Shown here: piece after piece, positions 28,575-37,144 of the stretch
Position numbering within the stretch: the first letter of the stretch is position 1
How the letters are laid out: every line of letters starts with the position of its first letter
Assembly: GCF_000471625.1 (NCBI RefSeq)
Contig: NZ_AUSW01000034.1
Span: 124,001 to 188,000 of the forward strand
DNA length: 64,000 bases
Reading direction: 5' to 3'
Origin: Psychrobacter aquaticus CMS 56
GTDB lineage: Bacteria > Pseudomonadota > Gammaproteobacteria > Pseudomonadales > Moraxellaceae
Made by a program: the position numbers and the translations under genes
Notes under the pieces: model-generated
Databases searched by the model: none
What the model was told of the DNA's origin: nothing
The model's input: the letters and a program-made list of their open reading frames with translations, nothing else

Positions 28575-29444
28575 ATGCAAAATACCACGCAACCCCTTAA
28601 CGACACACTTATCCGTAAATCTCTGTCAGCGGCTGACTATGTGACGACTCTCGATGCAATGTTAGCGCGCACCCTAGCGCGTATTGATTTAAAAAAGCAG
28701 CAAGGACTGCGCACGCCTGACGAACTATGGATTGTCGATCATAATGACGTCTATACGCTTGGCCAAGCAGGTAAAGAAGAGCATATTTTGCAACGAACCA
28801 ACACGCCTATCATCAAAACCGATCGCGGTGGTCAGGTGACTTGGCACGGTCATGGGCAATTGGTTATCTACTGGTTGTTTGATTTGGACAGCTTGAGCTG
28901 GAGTGTGCGCAATTTGGTTTCTCACGCTGAACAAGCGATCGAAGATGTTATCAATGAGTGCTTGCTCGATACCGCCTCCTCTGACAATGCCAACATCAGC
29001 GCACGCGCACGCCGTGATGCGCCGGGCGTTTACTTGTATGCTGATATGCCTAACCAACGTAATGGTGAGACCGATGCTGCTGATGCCTCCACTGATAACA
29101 CGATTATGCTGGGCAAAATGGCCTCACTTGGGTTCAAGATCAAGCATGGCTTTAGTTACCATGGCATCGCAATTAATTTAGATTGCGACTTATCAGCGTT
29201 TAACGCCATCAATCCCTGCGGTTATGCTGGCATGCAAATGTTACGGCTGTCGGATTTTGTAGCGATGAATCGTGATATAAGTGACGATATCAATACTAAT
29301 GCAGATAAACCTATTGGTAATCCTATCGATAGTCAGCAAACGCGACACTCTATAAGCTATGAACAAGTGACCCAAAAGCTCATCGACAACATTGCCAAAC
29401 GGCATGCTGGGCTGATTGAATTGCGATCGATTGCGCCTAAGTGA
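28575..29444 (+). CDS. lipB: Octanoyltransferase LipB
   Basis: LipB moves octanoyl groups from acyl carrier protein to lipoyl domains of pyruvate and 2-oxoglutarate dehydrogenases and the glycine cleavage H protein, as the first step of lipoate synthesis. The substrate motif GGQVTWHGHGQLV is at residues 85-97, the catalytic lysine is Lys181 in GKMASLG, and the catalytic cysteine is Cys215 in INPCGYAGM. At 289 residues it is much longer than E. coli LipB (213). An insertion at about 133-176, rich in Asp, Ala and Asn, lies just before the catalytic lysine, and a polar insert (about 233-260) follows the cysteine. The lipA gene is not in the window. Confidence 0.94.
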   Translation: MQNTTQPLNDTLIRKSLSAADYVTTLDAMLARTLARIDLKKQQGLRTPDELWIVDHNDVYTLGQAGKEEHILQRTNTPIIKTDRGGQVTWHGHGQLVIYWLFDLDSLSWSVRNLVSHAEQAIEDVINECLLDTASSDNANISARARRDAPGVYLYADMPNQRNGETDAADASTDNTIMLGKMASLGFKIKHGFSYHGIAINLDCDLSAFNAINPCGYAGMQMLRLSDFVAMNRDISDDINTNADKPIGNPIDSQQTRHSISYEQVTQKLIDNIAKRHAGLIELRSIAPK

Positions 29445-29625
29445 TTTCTTTGAGTCCGTTTTTGCATAATATCTTGCCTGCTTAGACTTAAGCATTGTGA
29501 GAAAACTCAAGCCAAACTTGTTATAATCACATGCAGTACAAATCGGATGCCGCAATAATCTTGCGACGTCCCTAGCTGAACTCTCTTATTCAAACACCTA
29601 AAACAAAAGCAAATTGGAGCACTTT

Positions 29626-30156
29626 ATGGCAGATTTTAACAAAATTTTGGACGCAGGCGACGTAGATGGCGGCATCATCAACGTAGTAGTAGAAATACCA
29701 GCTGGTAGTAGCCATAAAATTGAGTGGAATCGCGAATTGGCTGTATTTGAGCTTGATCGTATTGATCCACAAATTTTTGCTAAGCCTTGTAACTATGGTT
29801 TTATCCCGCAAACCCTTGACGAAGATGGCGATGAGCTTGACGTATTGTTATTGACTGAGCAACCGCTACCGACGGGTATTTTCTTAAAAGCCAAAGTCAT
29901 CGGTGTGATGAAGTTCGTTGATGATGGTGAAGTCGACGATAAGATTGTTGTCGTACCTGCTGATGACCGTGATACAGGCAATGCTTACAACAGCTTAGAT
30001 GATCTGCCAAAGCAGCTTATCAACCAATTAGAGTTCCATTTTAGCCACTATAAAGACCTGAAAAAAGCAGGCACGACTGTGGTCGAATCTTGGGGTGACG
30101 TAGCAGAAGCCAAAGAAGTCATTAAAGAGTCTATCCAGCGCTGGAAAGACCTGTAA
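29626..30156 (+). CDS. ppa: Inorganic pyrophosphatase
   Basis: Ppa hydrolyses pyrophosphate to two phosphates in the cytoplasm and so drives biosynthetic reactions forward. The sequence is the soluble family I type, with VEIPAGSSHKIEWN at the start, the acidic metal site DEDGDELDVLLLTEQPLPTG and VPADDRDTGNAYNSLDDLP. From ATG 29626 the protein has 176 residues, exactly the E. coli length. A TTG twelve bases upstream (29614) is in frame, but it overlaps the TTGGAGC ribosome site, so ATG 29626 is the start. A strong terminator follows at 30201-30237. Confidence 0.96.
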   Translation: MADFNKILDAGDVDGGIINVVVEIPAGSSHKIEWNRELAVFELDRIDPQIFAKPCNYGFIPQTLDEDGDELDVLLLTEQPLPTGIFLKAKVIGVMKFVDDGEVDDKIVVVPADDRDTGNAYNSLDDLPKQLINQLEFHFSHYKDLKKAGTTVVESWGDVAEAKEVIKESIQRWKDL

Positions 30157-30200
30157 GTTATCAATAATTGGCATTTATGCTAATACAGATAGTTGCTATT

Positions 30201-30237
30201 AAAATACCGCAGTCATCGTGATTGCGGTATTTTTTTG
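30201..30237 (+). terminator. Rho-independent terminator after ppa
   Basis: AATACCGCA and TGCGGTATT form a nine-base perfect stem with an inner TCA/TGA pair, followed by seven T. Confidence 0.88.
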
Positions 30238-30332
30238 CTTGGATGTTAGGTGCGTAAAATGGTTATAATAAACTGTACCATATATTCGTAAGTTTACGAC
30301 ATTTATAGATTTATGCCGCCATAAGGACAATC

Positions 30333-30800
30333 ATGTTTAACCCCGACCCCAGCTCAAAATCCGTCAGTACAAAATTGCCAAAAGCGGTCATCATGATGAT
30401 CGAAAAAAACAACTTAGTGATGGCCATCAAAACATTGGCGGCCGACGAAAATATCAGTATGGATGAAGCCAAGCTACGGATTGATGCCTATGAAACCAAA
30501 TTAAAGGTGGAACAGCAGCAGAAACTCAATACGATCGCGAGCAAACAAGGCATCTCTAACCACGCTATTAGTTTTGATAGAGAACAAGAGTCTGATGATG
30601 ATCTCGACCCTCTGATCAAAAACCGTATCAAAACCACTAAGCAGAGTCGAGGTTTCAAAAGCTTGCAAGAGGGAGTTGATAGTCAGCTTAACAACTTAGG
30701 CTACAAAAAACCGCTACTGCCTTATTGGTTAAAACGACTATTCGTTATTGCGATAGTTATGCTAGGACTGTTTTGGATATTGTGGCGGGTATTTGGTTAA
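30333..30800 (+). CDS. Hypothetical protein with C-terminal membrane anchor
   Basis: This is a 155-residue protein I do not recognise. Residues 1-115 are hydrophilic and mostly helical in character, with a short repeat-like region (LAADENISMDEAKLRIDAYETK at about 34-55) resembling the small helical motif seen in ribosomal protein L7/L12-like or DUF families. Residues about 132-153 form one hydrophobic segment (LKRLFVIAIVMLGLFWILWRVF) at the extreme C-terminus, which suggests a tail-anchored inner-membrane protein with its bulk in the cytoplasm. AAGGAC seven bases before the ATG supports expression. It is the last gene before an AT-rich patch. Confidence 0.65.
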   Translation: MFNPDPSSKSVSTKLPKAVIMMIEKNNLVMAIKTLAADENISMDEAKLRIDAYETKLKVEQQQKLNTIASKQGISNHAISFDREQESDDDLDPLIKNRIKTTKQSRGFKSLQEGVDSQLNNLGYKKPLLPYWLKRLFVIAIVMLGLFWILWRVFG

Positions 30801-31091
30801 GTACCAAAATACTGGATTATCATACTTCAGGTAAAACAGTCTACCGATGAGCTGCGGCCTTTTTGACATTTGAAGATTTGGCCTATTCCTCATCTAAATT
30901 ATAGCAAATTTTTTGTATTTAGCAGCTGCTCTAGGTTGCTTGGACTGTAGTCACTATCCTTGGTGCAGTTAACTCCTAAATCTTTTTACTCCTTCCTATC
31001 TAGTTGGTAAATATTTCTATTTTACCATTTTCGCTACGATTTCTGTTGTCTTTTTTCACTCTGCCAAAATAATTTTTTCTATTTATTACTA
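30801..31091. other. AT-rich intergenic segment
   Basis: These 291 bases lie between two convergent hypothetical genes. Long A/T runs occur throughout the second half, and I see no gene, repeat core or clear terminator in it. It begins the AT-rich accessory patch that runs to about 32140. Confidence 0.5.
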
Positions 31092-31427
31092 TCATCTTTT
31101 ATGTTTTAAAAGCTCTACAGCATCATCATAAAAATCCATATTGAGTAGTTCATTGGGACTTTTAGGTAATGGGTTAGAAGAAGCTTCGTAGTGAATAACT
31201 CTTTTTCCTAAGTTATATTTTGGGCCATTAGCCGATTCGTTACATTTGACACATTTATAAGTATTTCCTTTTTCTCCAGTAGGAATTGCTATATAGCCAC
31301 AGCCACAATTGACTGCATGTGCCTCTAAAATTTTAGCGTTTATGAATGTTGGCGAACTGAAATCCTCAGTAGCCATTCTCTTAGGTTTTCTACTAAAAAT
31401 AGATTGTATTTTCTTAATCATTCGCAT
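31092..31427 (-). CDS. Small zinc-ribbon-like hypothetical protein
   Basis: This is a 111-residue protein without a recognised family. It has a basic N-terminus and then Cys41-Gly-Cys43 and Cys59-Val-Lys-Cys62, spaced as in a zinc ribbon (NCGCGYIAIP and TYKCVKCNES). The C-terminal third is acidic and may be helical (NELLNMDFYDDAVELLKHKR). The base composition is clearly more AT-rich than in neighbouring genes. GGAG lies upstream; the second ATG (31421, MIKKIQ) has better spacing than the first and would give 109 residues. It could be an accessory nucleic-acid-binding or redox protein, but that is a guess. Confidence 0.55.
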   Translation of the reverse strand: MRMIKKIQSIFSRKPKRMATEDFSSPTFINAKILEAHAVNCGCGYIAIPTGEKGNTYKCVKCNESANGPKYNLGKRVIHYEASSNPLPKSPNELLNMDFYDDAVELLKHKR

Positions 31428-31647
31428 TTACTCCTAAAATAATCTAAAATTTTTGGAATACTGAAAACTCGTGTATACGTTACGTTAATTACCTAATATT
31501 AATTAGATTGTTTAGGAGTGTAGTAGCCCACTCCTATTTTATATTGATATGTAAATTTATGTATGCAATTATTTATATGTATAATTACTTTCTTCTTTTG
31601 GCGCAAATCTGTCATTTCTAATAATGAGCAGGAATATAAAGGTATCG

Positions 31648-31817
31648 ATGAAAAGGATGTTTTTAGTAGTCAGTACGTTGGTGTGGCATTAACGGTATTG
31701 GCCAAGACGCAAGCGCAACAGAAAATAAGTATCGAGTTAAAGGTGAAAATACCTCATTTTTAAGCCCGCATATACCGCTAAGTGTTTTTCTTTTAACTGT
31801 AAAGATGACTTTTATTA
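31648..31817 (+). pseudogene. Possible decayed secreted-protein gene cut by a MITE
   Basis: AAAGG lies six bases before ATG 31648, which begins MKRMFLVVSTLV, a convincing signal-peptide start, but the frame stops after 14 codons. Shifting frame at the same point continues with ALTVLAKTQAQQ, and the third frame reads ASATENKYRVKGENTSFL and on to the edge of the 158-bp element at 31818. Coding-like text spread over three frames suggests a gene broken by small indels and then truncated. The family is not recognisable. A frame from 31563 (66 codons) is open but has no ribosome site. Confidence 0.3.
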
Positions 31818-31975
31818 GGGCGTGTCCTCATTTCAAAAATGGTGATAAAAATGAGATAAATTGCCGTCAAACAAGGAAAATAGCGCAGATATTACCTAGC
31901 TATTTGACGCAGTTTGGCAAAATTTAGCCATTTTTATTCCATTTAAATGATTATCGATTAAATTGAGGACATGCC
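31818..31975. mobile_element. MITE-like element with terminal inverted repeats
   Basis: A 158-bp stretch is bounded by GGGCGTGTCCTCA and TGAGGACATGCC, which pair as imperfect inverted ends. TA follows the right end (TAATA) and precedes the left (TTATTA), consistent with a TA target duplication. The inner parts are also partly complementary (TGATAAAAATGAGAT against CCATTTTTATTCCAT; AAATTGCCGTCAAAC against TTTGACGCAGTTTGGCAAAA), so the whole element can fold on itself. It is too short for a transposase and must have been moved in trans. Confidence 0.6.
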
Positions 31976-32139
31976 TAATATAACAGACATTATATTAAAT
32001 AGTGATGAATAGATTTTGATCATAATAAGCCGCTAAAAACAAAAAACCTTATAATCTCGTATTCCTAACAATTAAATAGCCCAAAGAACTCTAATTTTTT
32101 ACCCATTTATATAAACATTAATGTACTTTTTTAGGCATT
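31976..32139. other. AT-rich intergenic segment right of the MITE
   Basis: This noncoding AT-rich tail of the accessory patch ends at the SDR terminator. I see no feature in it. Confidence 0.4.
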
Positions 32140-32167
32140 AAAAAAGGATACCGCAGTATCCTTTTTT
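32140..32167. terminator. Terminator downstream of the SDR gene
   Basis: AAAAAAGGATAC and GTATCCTTTTTT form a perfect stem with a four-base loop and A/T runs on both sides, so it can act in both directions. It closes the SDR gene on the minus strand. Confidence 0.85.
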
Positions 32168-32198
32168 GTTTTATCTCGAGGCTAATAAAACCCCTGTT

Positions 32199-33086
32199 TT
32201 AATGATGCTCACCAGGAAGAATTTTGGCGAAGGCACGCTGAGCGAAGTTGGGTTTACTGTCCGTCGTTTGGGCGGCAGTCGAACTCGGAAAAATCCGATA
32301 GCCAATCGACTGAACACCCACATTAAAAGCTGGCACCAATGAATAGCTGGCCGAGGCAAATTTACCCATATTACTGGCAATACTGTTTGGCTTATGAACA
32401 ATCGCTTTTGCTACCATCATCGCGGCTTCATCCGGCATTAGCGCAGGCATATAACGATAAAGCTTGGTAGGCGCAATCATCGGCGTACGTACCAATGGCA
32501 TAAAAATATTGGTTACTTTAATATTGTCACCTTTGACTTCAGCCGCTAAACAACGACTAAAGGCGTCCAGTGCAGACTTAGATGCGACATACGCTGAGAA
32601 CCGCGGGCTATTTGCCAAGACACCGATTGAGGAAATATTGACGATTTGACCAGTTCGACGTCCAATCATCGTCGGCAGAAAACCAAGAATGATTTTGACC
32701 GCACCAAAGTAGTTAACATCCATGGTACGCTCAAAGTCATGAAAACGATTGACTGACTCATGCACTGAACGACGAATCGATCGACCCGCATTATTCACCA
32801 ATACATCAATATGCTGAAAATCTTCAAGAATTTTTTTACTGGTTTCCTCAATATCATCCATGTCAGTGAGGTCACACGGGTAATAACTGGCTTTGCCACC
32901 AAGTGCTTCGATGTTTTCTTTGACCATCTTTAACTTGTCTTCGGTACGTGCCAATAAAATAACATGAGCACCGCACTCACTAAGCAAAAAGGCAGTGCGT
33001 TCACCAATACCACTTGAGGCACCGGTGATGATGATATTTTTATCTTGAACGGTTTTGGTTATTGTTTTTTTCGAGGGATTAGCCAT
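32199..33086 (-). CDS. Short-chain dehydrogenase/reductase
   Basis: This is a classical-fold SDR oxidoreductase of 295 residues. The cofactor loop TGASSGIG is at 21-28, the NNAG motif at 98-101, and the catalytic set is Ser153, Tyr166 and Lys170 (YVASK). ARTED after the second strand (with Arg) suggests NADP preference. The C-terminal part is longer than in FabG-type enzymes and contains a hydrophobic patch around 240-265, as in retinol dehydrogenase-like or AcrA/Acr1-type fatty acyl-CoA reductases of Moraxellaceae. The substrate could be a fatty acyl derivative, but this is inference. It is a single gene next to the AT-rich patch. Confidence 0.85.
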   Translation of the reverse strand: MANPSKKTITKTVQDKNIIITGASSGIGERTAFLLSECGAHVILLARTEDKLKMVKENIEALGGKASYYPCDLTDMDDIEETSKKILEDFQHIDVLVNNAGRSIRRSVHESVNRFHDFERTMDVNYFGAVKIILGFLPTMIGRRTGQIVNISSIGVLANSPRFSAYVASKSALDAFSRCLAAEVKGDNIKVTNIFMPLVRTPMIAPTKLYRYMPALMPDEAAMMVAKAIVHKPNSIASNMGKFASASYSLVPAFNVGVQSIGYRIFPSSTAAQTTDSKPNFAQRAFAKILPGEHH

Positions 33087-33274
33087 AAAAAGTCCTTTTC
33101 ACTTGTTCTATTTTAATTAATATTTATTTATAGAATAGCAAAAAACAGAATGTAAAGTGAACAAAACATCAGACGCAGGTGGTTAATTTGAAGATTTTGG
33201 AGGTTTGTAGACATATAATAGCGACAGTACTTGTTATTATACTTTTTGCTGACTGGTAACGAGGAGAATATGCT

Positions 33275-33664
33275 TTGATAGAAATCTTAACCCAATATAT
33301 TGACTCTATTGCCAAAATCATTGAATTTGTTGGAGTGATGATTATGGTTTTAGGCTTGATTTATGCATTTTATAAAACCATTTCATCGCTTGGTCACTTT
33401 ACTGATGAAACGTATGTGAGTATCAGACAAGCGGTCGGTAAATCTATCTTGCTGGGGCTTGAGGTGCTAATTGCCGCTGATATCATGGCAACAGTGGTCA
33501 CTGAGCCGACACTAAAAGATGTGCTGGTACTTGGCTTTATTGTATTAATACGTACCTTTTTGAGTCTATCGCTGCAAGTGGAGCTTGAAGGTCGTTTTCC
33601 ATGGCAAAGCAAAAAATCTGCATCTGAAAAAAGGTTAAACACACCGCAGGCTGATAAAATATGA
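33275..33664 (+). CDS. DUF1622 family membrane protein
   Basis: This is a 129-residue membrane protein of the DUF1622 family, which has no known function. Three or four hydrophobic segments are visible (about 14-34, 51-71 and 79-97). The central pattern RQAVGKSILLGLEVLIAADIM, followed by the TPTLKDVLVLGFIVLIRTFLSLSL-type stretch (here EPTLKDVLVLGFIVLIRT), is the family signature. The start is a TTG preceded by GAGGAG at a good distance; no in-frame ATG exists near it. It is convergent with dusB, with only 42 bases between stop codons. Confidence 0.8.
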   Translation: MIEILTQYIDSIAKIIEFVGVMIMVLGLIYAFYKTISSLGHFTDETYVSIRQAVGKSILLGLEVLIAADIMATVVTEPTLKDVLVLGFIVLIRTFLSLSLQVELEGRFPWQSKKSASEKRLNTPQADKI

Positions 33665-33706
33665 CGCTCCTAAGCCATTGACACATATCAATTGGATAAA
33701 GCCCTA

Positions 33707-34738
33707 CTACTCATGCTCGTGTAAAAAAGCCTCAACTACCCGAAACTGTCCAGCCGTACTTTCCTCACCATACATCGCCTGCCTAAAAGCATTGGAATTG
33801 CGGATGCCAGTGGTATACCACGCAATATGCTTGCGGGCTATACGGCAGCCAGAATATTCGCCATAAAAATCATACAGCTCTTGTAAATGCGCCAGTACAA
33901 TATCTTTTATCTCACTAACACTAGGGGCATCCAGACTTTCGCCCGTACGTAAAAAATGTCCAATATCACGAAATATCCACGGCTGTCCTTGTGCCGCCCG
34001 CCCAATCATCACCGCATCACAGCCCGTTAATTCATAAACGCGCTGGGCTTTTTGCGCACTATCAATATCACCATTGGCGATGACTGGGATGCTAATACTT
34101 TCTTTGACTTCTCGTATCAGCTCATAGCGCGCTTCACCTGTATACATATCCTCACGCGTACGTCCATGAATGGCAATCGCTGCAATACCTGCTTGCTCTG
34201 CTCGCTTTGCGACGCGTAAAATATTCTCTCGACCATTTTCAAAACCCAATCGTGTCTTTAACGTCACGGGAGCATTTACGCTATTTACCGCCGCATCTAA
34301 CAAACGGGCAACCAAATCTTCGTCTTGCAATAATGCAGAACCTGCCAGCCTACGACAGACTTTTTTGGCAGGACAACCCATATTGATATCGATAATTTGG
34401 GCGCCATTATCGATCTGGTAGCGGGCAGCTTCCGCAAGCTTATCTGGCTCAGCACCCGCTATTTGCGCAGAAATTGGCGCAATCTCATTATCGAAATTGG
34501 CGCGATAAAGTGATTTTTTGCGGGCATACAGCGCCGTATCAGCGATAATCATTTCGCTGACCGCGTGACCAGCACCGAACGATTTACACAATCGGCGAAA
34601 AGGATTGTCCGTTACGCCTGCCATGGGTGCAACCATGAGACGGTTCTCAATCGTTAGACCACCGATGTTTAATGGCTGCAACAATGGATGATCAGCGACA
34701 GGTGAAGACGAGAATACAACGGGAGAGTTATTAGGCAT
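33707..34738 (-). CDS. dusB: tRNA-dihydrouridine synthase B
   Basis: DusB reduces a uridine in the tRNA D-loop to dihydrouridine, using FMN and NADPH; the E. coli enzyme acts on U17. The TIM barrel begins RLMVAPMAGVTDNPFRRLC, with DINMGCPAKKVCRRLAGSALL carrying the catalytic cysteine, and then TLKTRLGF, IHGRTREDMYTG, IPVIANGDI and VMIGRAAQGQPWIF, all family blocks. The size fits E. coli DusB (321). The frame continues to a GTG at 34756; I prefer ATG 34738, but ribosome sites do not decide it. In E. coli dusB is followed by fis; here no fis is present, and the gene converges on the DUF1622 gene. Confidence 0.94.
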   Translation of the reverse strand: MPNNSPVVFSSSPVADHPLLQPLNIGGLTIENRLMVAPMAGVTDNPFRRLCKSFGAGHAVSEMIIADTALYARKKSLYRANFDNEIAPISAQIAGAEPDKLAEAARYQIDNGAQIIDINMGCPAKKVCRRLAGSALLQDEDLVARLLDAAVNSVNAPVTLKTRLGFENGRENILRVAKRAEQAGIAAIAIHGRTREDMYTGEARYELIREVKESISIPVIANGDIDSAQKAQRVYELTGCDAVMIGRAAQGQPWIFRDIGHFLRTGESLDAPSVSEIKDIVLAHLQELYDFYGEYSGCRIARKHIAWYTTGIRNSNAFRQAMYGEESTAGQFRVVEAFLHEHE

Positions 34739-34857
34739 AAAAACAGCTTGTATCACGATAGGAACAAGCCGTTATTCTAAGGAATCGTACATATAATGCA
34801 AGCTATTCACATTAATAACTTGCGCTGATAGACACTAATTTTTAACCATGAAGCCCA

Positions 34858-36903
34858 TTATTTGTCAAACACACTACCCTGTTCCAACGTGATATCTTCA
34901 TCATGCTCTTGCATACGCCACGGCAGACTATCAGGTGCCATGTTTAAGAAATGTAGATATTTTTCGAACTGGTCGATGATGTCATTAATGATAGATTCTG
35001 ATTGATAACCATACAAATCATAGGTTTGACCACCACGGCGCAGATAAACCTCAGCACGATAATGATGCTCTTGTGGCACACTACCTGCCTTATCATCCAC
35101 ATAATAATTAGGCACATCGTGCTCTGATAAACGAACCTCATACCAGAATTCAACATTATCGCCACGTCTTAATTCCAGTACAGCACGATTATTGACTTCA
35201 TCATAATTGACATCAGGTAGCCAGCCTGTTTCTGCAAACTTCTCTGCCACTTCATTCATCGAGGTTACGACTGTTCCTTTGATATAACTCAGGACTTTCT
35301 CGCGCGTTGGCTGATTGGTCATATAATCGATACGATCACGCCATGCGTCGAGTTTGAGTAAATGAGGCGGCAAATGATTGTCATTGGCCAAACTTTGATT
35401 GCGATGTCCTTCAATCCGTAGCGCGCGCCACATACCAAATGTCGAAATCAATATAATAATCGCAAACGGTAACGCACTAACAATCGCTGCTGTCTGTAGA
35501 GCGCTTAAACCACCCGCTATCAGTAAAACCGCAGCAACTGCGCCTTCAGTGATCACCCAAAATGAACGTTGCCACCATGGTGTGTCACTACGTCCACCTG
35601 CCGCCAGCGAATCAATAACTAATGACCCTGAATCCGATGACGTTACAAAGAAGGTAATAATTAACAGAACTGTCAACGAAGATACGATCTGAGTAAATGG
35701 TAGGTTTTCTAATAATTTAAACAAAGCGATTGCTTGGTTATTTTGCACTTCGCTAATAAGTGAGTCATAACCATCAACCATAATCATATGGAGAGCGGTA
35801 TCACCAAAGACTGCAAACCAGAAGAAAGTAAAGAATGTTGGCACCAGCATCACACCAAGCACAAACTCACGAATGGTACGGCCACGGCTGATTTTGGCAA
35901 TAAATAGACCCACAAAAGGCGCCCATGCAATTGTCCATGCAAAGATAAACAATGTCCAACTACCGATCCAATCACTGGATTGATAGGCTTGCAAGCTAAA
36001 AGTACGCTCAACGATATTACCCAAGTAGCTTCCCGTATTTTCCATGAAAGCATTCAGAATAAATATCGATGGACCTACGATAAAGACAAACAACATCAGT
36101 GCTGTTGCTAATAGCATGTTTAAGATGGACAACCGCTTTACGCCCTTATCCATACCGGCTAACACAGATACTAAAGCCGCTGCTGTCACTAACGCAATGA
36201 TGATGACCTGTACCGTCGTACTCACTGGCACCATATTTGGTAGCAAATAATTTAGTCCAGCGTTAATTTGTGCTACTGACAGTCCTAGACTGGTGGCGAT
36301 ACCGAACATCGTACCCACAATCGCAAATACATCGACCGTATGTCCGATAGGGCCATAAATTTTATCACCAATGAGCGGATATAGCGTTGAACGTACGGAC
36401 AACGGAAGTCCATGACGAAAAGAGAAATATGCCAGCGACAAACCGACTACGCCATAAATCGCCCAAATATGAAAGCCCCAATGAAAATAGGCAATTTGCA
36501 TGGCTTCTTTTGCCGCTTCAATCGTTTGCGGTGTAGATATCGGCGGACTGGCAAAATGTAATACCGGCTCTGCCACCCCATAAAATAGTAATGCTATGCC
36601 GTAACCTGCAGAAAACAACATCGCAAACCATTCAAGAAATTTATACTCAGCTTCGGCATGGTCAGGGCCAAGCTTGATACTGCCATAGGGCGAAAACGCT
36701 AAGGCAATAATAAACATCAAAAATATAGCAACTGCCAACATATAAAACCAACCGAAAGTATCGGTGGTAAACGCCAGTACAGTACTAAATAACTCGCCAG
36801 CCGCTTCTGGATTGATAGCGGTGCCAATCACTAGCAACAGCATAATAGCAGCTGCGGGTACGAAGACTGGCAGCAAAATGGTGGAGCGAGGTAATTTACT
36901 CAT
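34858..36903 (-). CDS. betT: BCCT family transporter, BetT-like (choline)
   Basis: This is a betaine/choline/carnitine transporter of the inner membrane, driven by H+ or Na+. The first 500 or so residues carry 12 membrane segments, with the family core WTLFIFAWTIAWAPFVGLFI (aromatic box for the trimethylammonium group), SRGRTIREFVLGV and SSDSGSLVIDSLAAGG. The C-terminal 170 residues are hydrophilic, as in E. coli BetT (677 residues) and P. syringae BetT, where this tail controls osmotic activation. GAGGAAA precedes ATG 36903, which I take in place of the longer frame to 36921. Choline oxidation genes (betA, betB) are not beside it. With proV and proXW it points to osmolyte uptake as a main strategy. 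Confidence 0.88.
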   Translation of the reverse strand: MSKLPRSTILLPVFVPAAAIMLLLVIGTAINPEAAGELFSTVLAFTTDTFGWFYMLAVAIFLMFIIALAFSPYGSIKLGPDHAEAEYKFLEWFAMLFSAGYGIALLFYGVAEPVLHFASPPISTPQTIEAAKEAMQIAYFHWGFHIWAIYGVVGLSLAYFSFRHGLPLSVRSTLYPLIGDKIYGPIGHTVDVFAIVGTMFGIATSLGLSVAQINAGLNYLLPNMVPVSTTVQVIIIALVTAAALVSVLAGMDKGVKRLSILNMLLATALMLFVFIVGPSIFILNAFMENTGSYLGNIVERTFSLQAYQSSDWIGSWTLFIFAWTIAWAPFVGLFIAKISRGRTIREFVLGVMLVPTFFTFFWFAVFGDTALHMIMVDGYDSLISEVQNNQAIALFKLLENLPFTQIVSSLTVLLIITFFVTSSDSGSLVIDSLAAGGRSDTPWWQRSFWVITEGAVAAVLLIAGGLSALQTAAIVSALPFAIIILISTFGMWRALRIEGHRNQSLANDNHLPPHLLKLDAWRDRIDYMTNQPTREKVLSYIKGTVVTSMNEVAEKFAETGWLPDVNYDEVNNRAVLELRRGDNVEFWYEVRLSEHDVPNYYVDDKAGSVPQEHHYRAEVYLRRGGQTYDLYGYQSESIINDIIDQFEKYLHFLNMAPDSLPWRMQEHDEDITLEQGSVFDK

Positions 36904-37063
36904 AAAAAATAATTTCCTCAAAAGAGTAACAATGAAAGATAATATTATCGGTGAGTTTATTCAAGTCGCTCTAATATTTATCACACTCTTTCCCTAAACC
37001 CCAGATAAGCCTTAGTTTTGTAACATTACTTTAACGAACATTACATCAATATTACTAAACAAT

Positions 37064-37092
37064 AAAAAAGGCAGCTAGTAAGCTGCCTTTCG
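37064..37092. terminator. Terminator between betT and the HIT gene
   Basis: AAAAAAGGCAGCT and AGCTGCCTTT form a stem with a four-base loop. It lies downstream of the minus-strand HIT gene, with the A run becoming the U run of that transcript. Confidence 0.8.
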
Positions 37093-37144
37093 ACTCATTA
37101 TAGGAAAAGCTGATCATTAGGCTAATAATAAGCCTTCAATGGAA

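Noticed and set aside
31563..31763. 66-codon ORF in the AT-rich patch
   Set aside because: It has no ribosome site; the start at 31648 in another frame has one, so I describe the region as a decayed gene.
34858..36903. Choline oxidation operon beside betT
   Set aside because: Neighbours are dusB and a HIT hydrolase; the aldehyde dehydrogenase at 26736 is not of the betaine aldehyde type and is 8 kb away.
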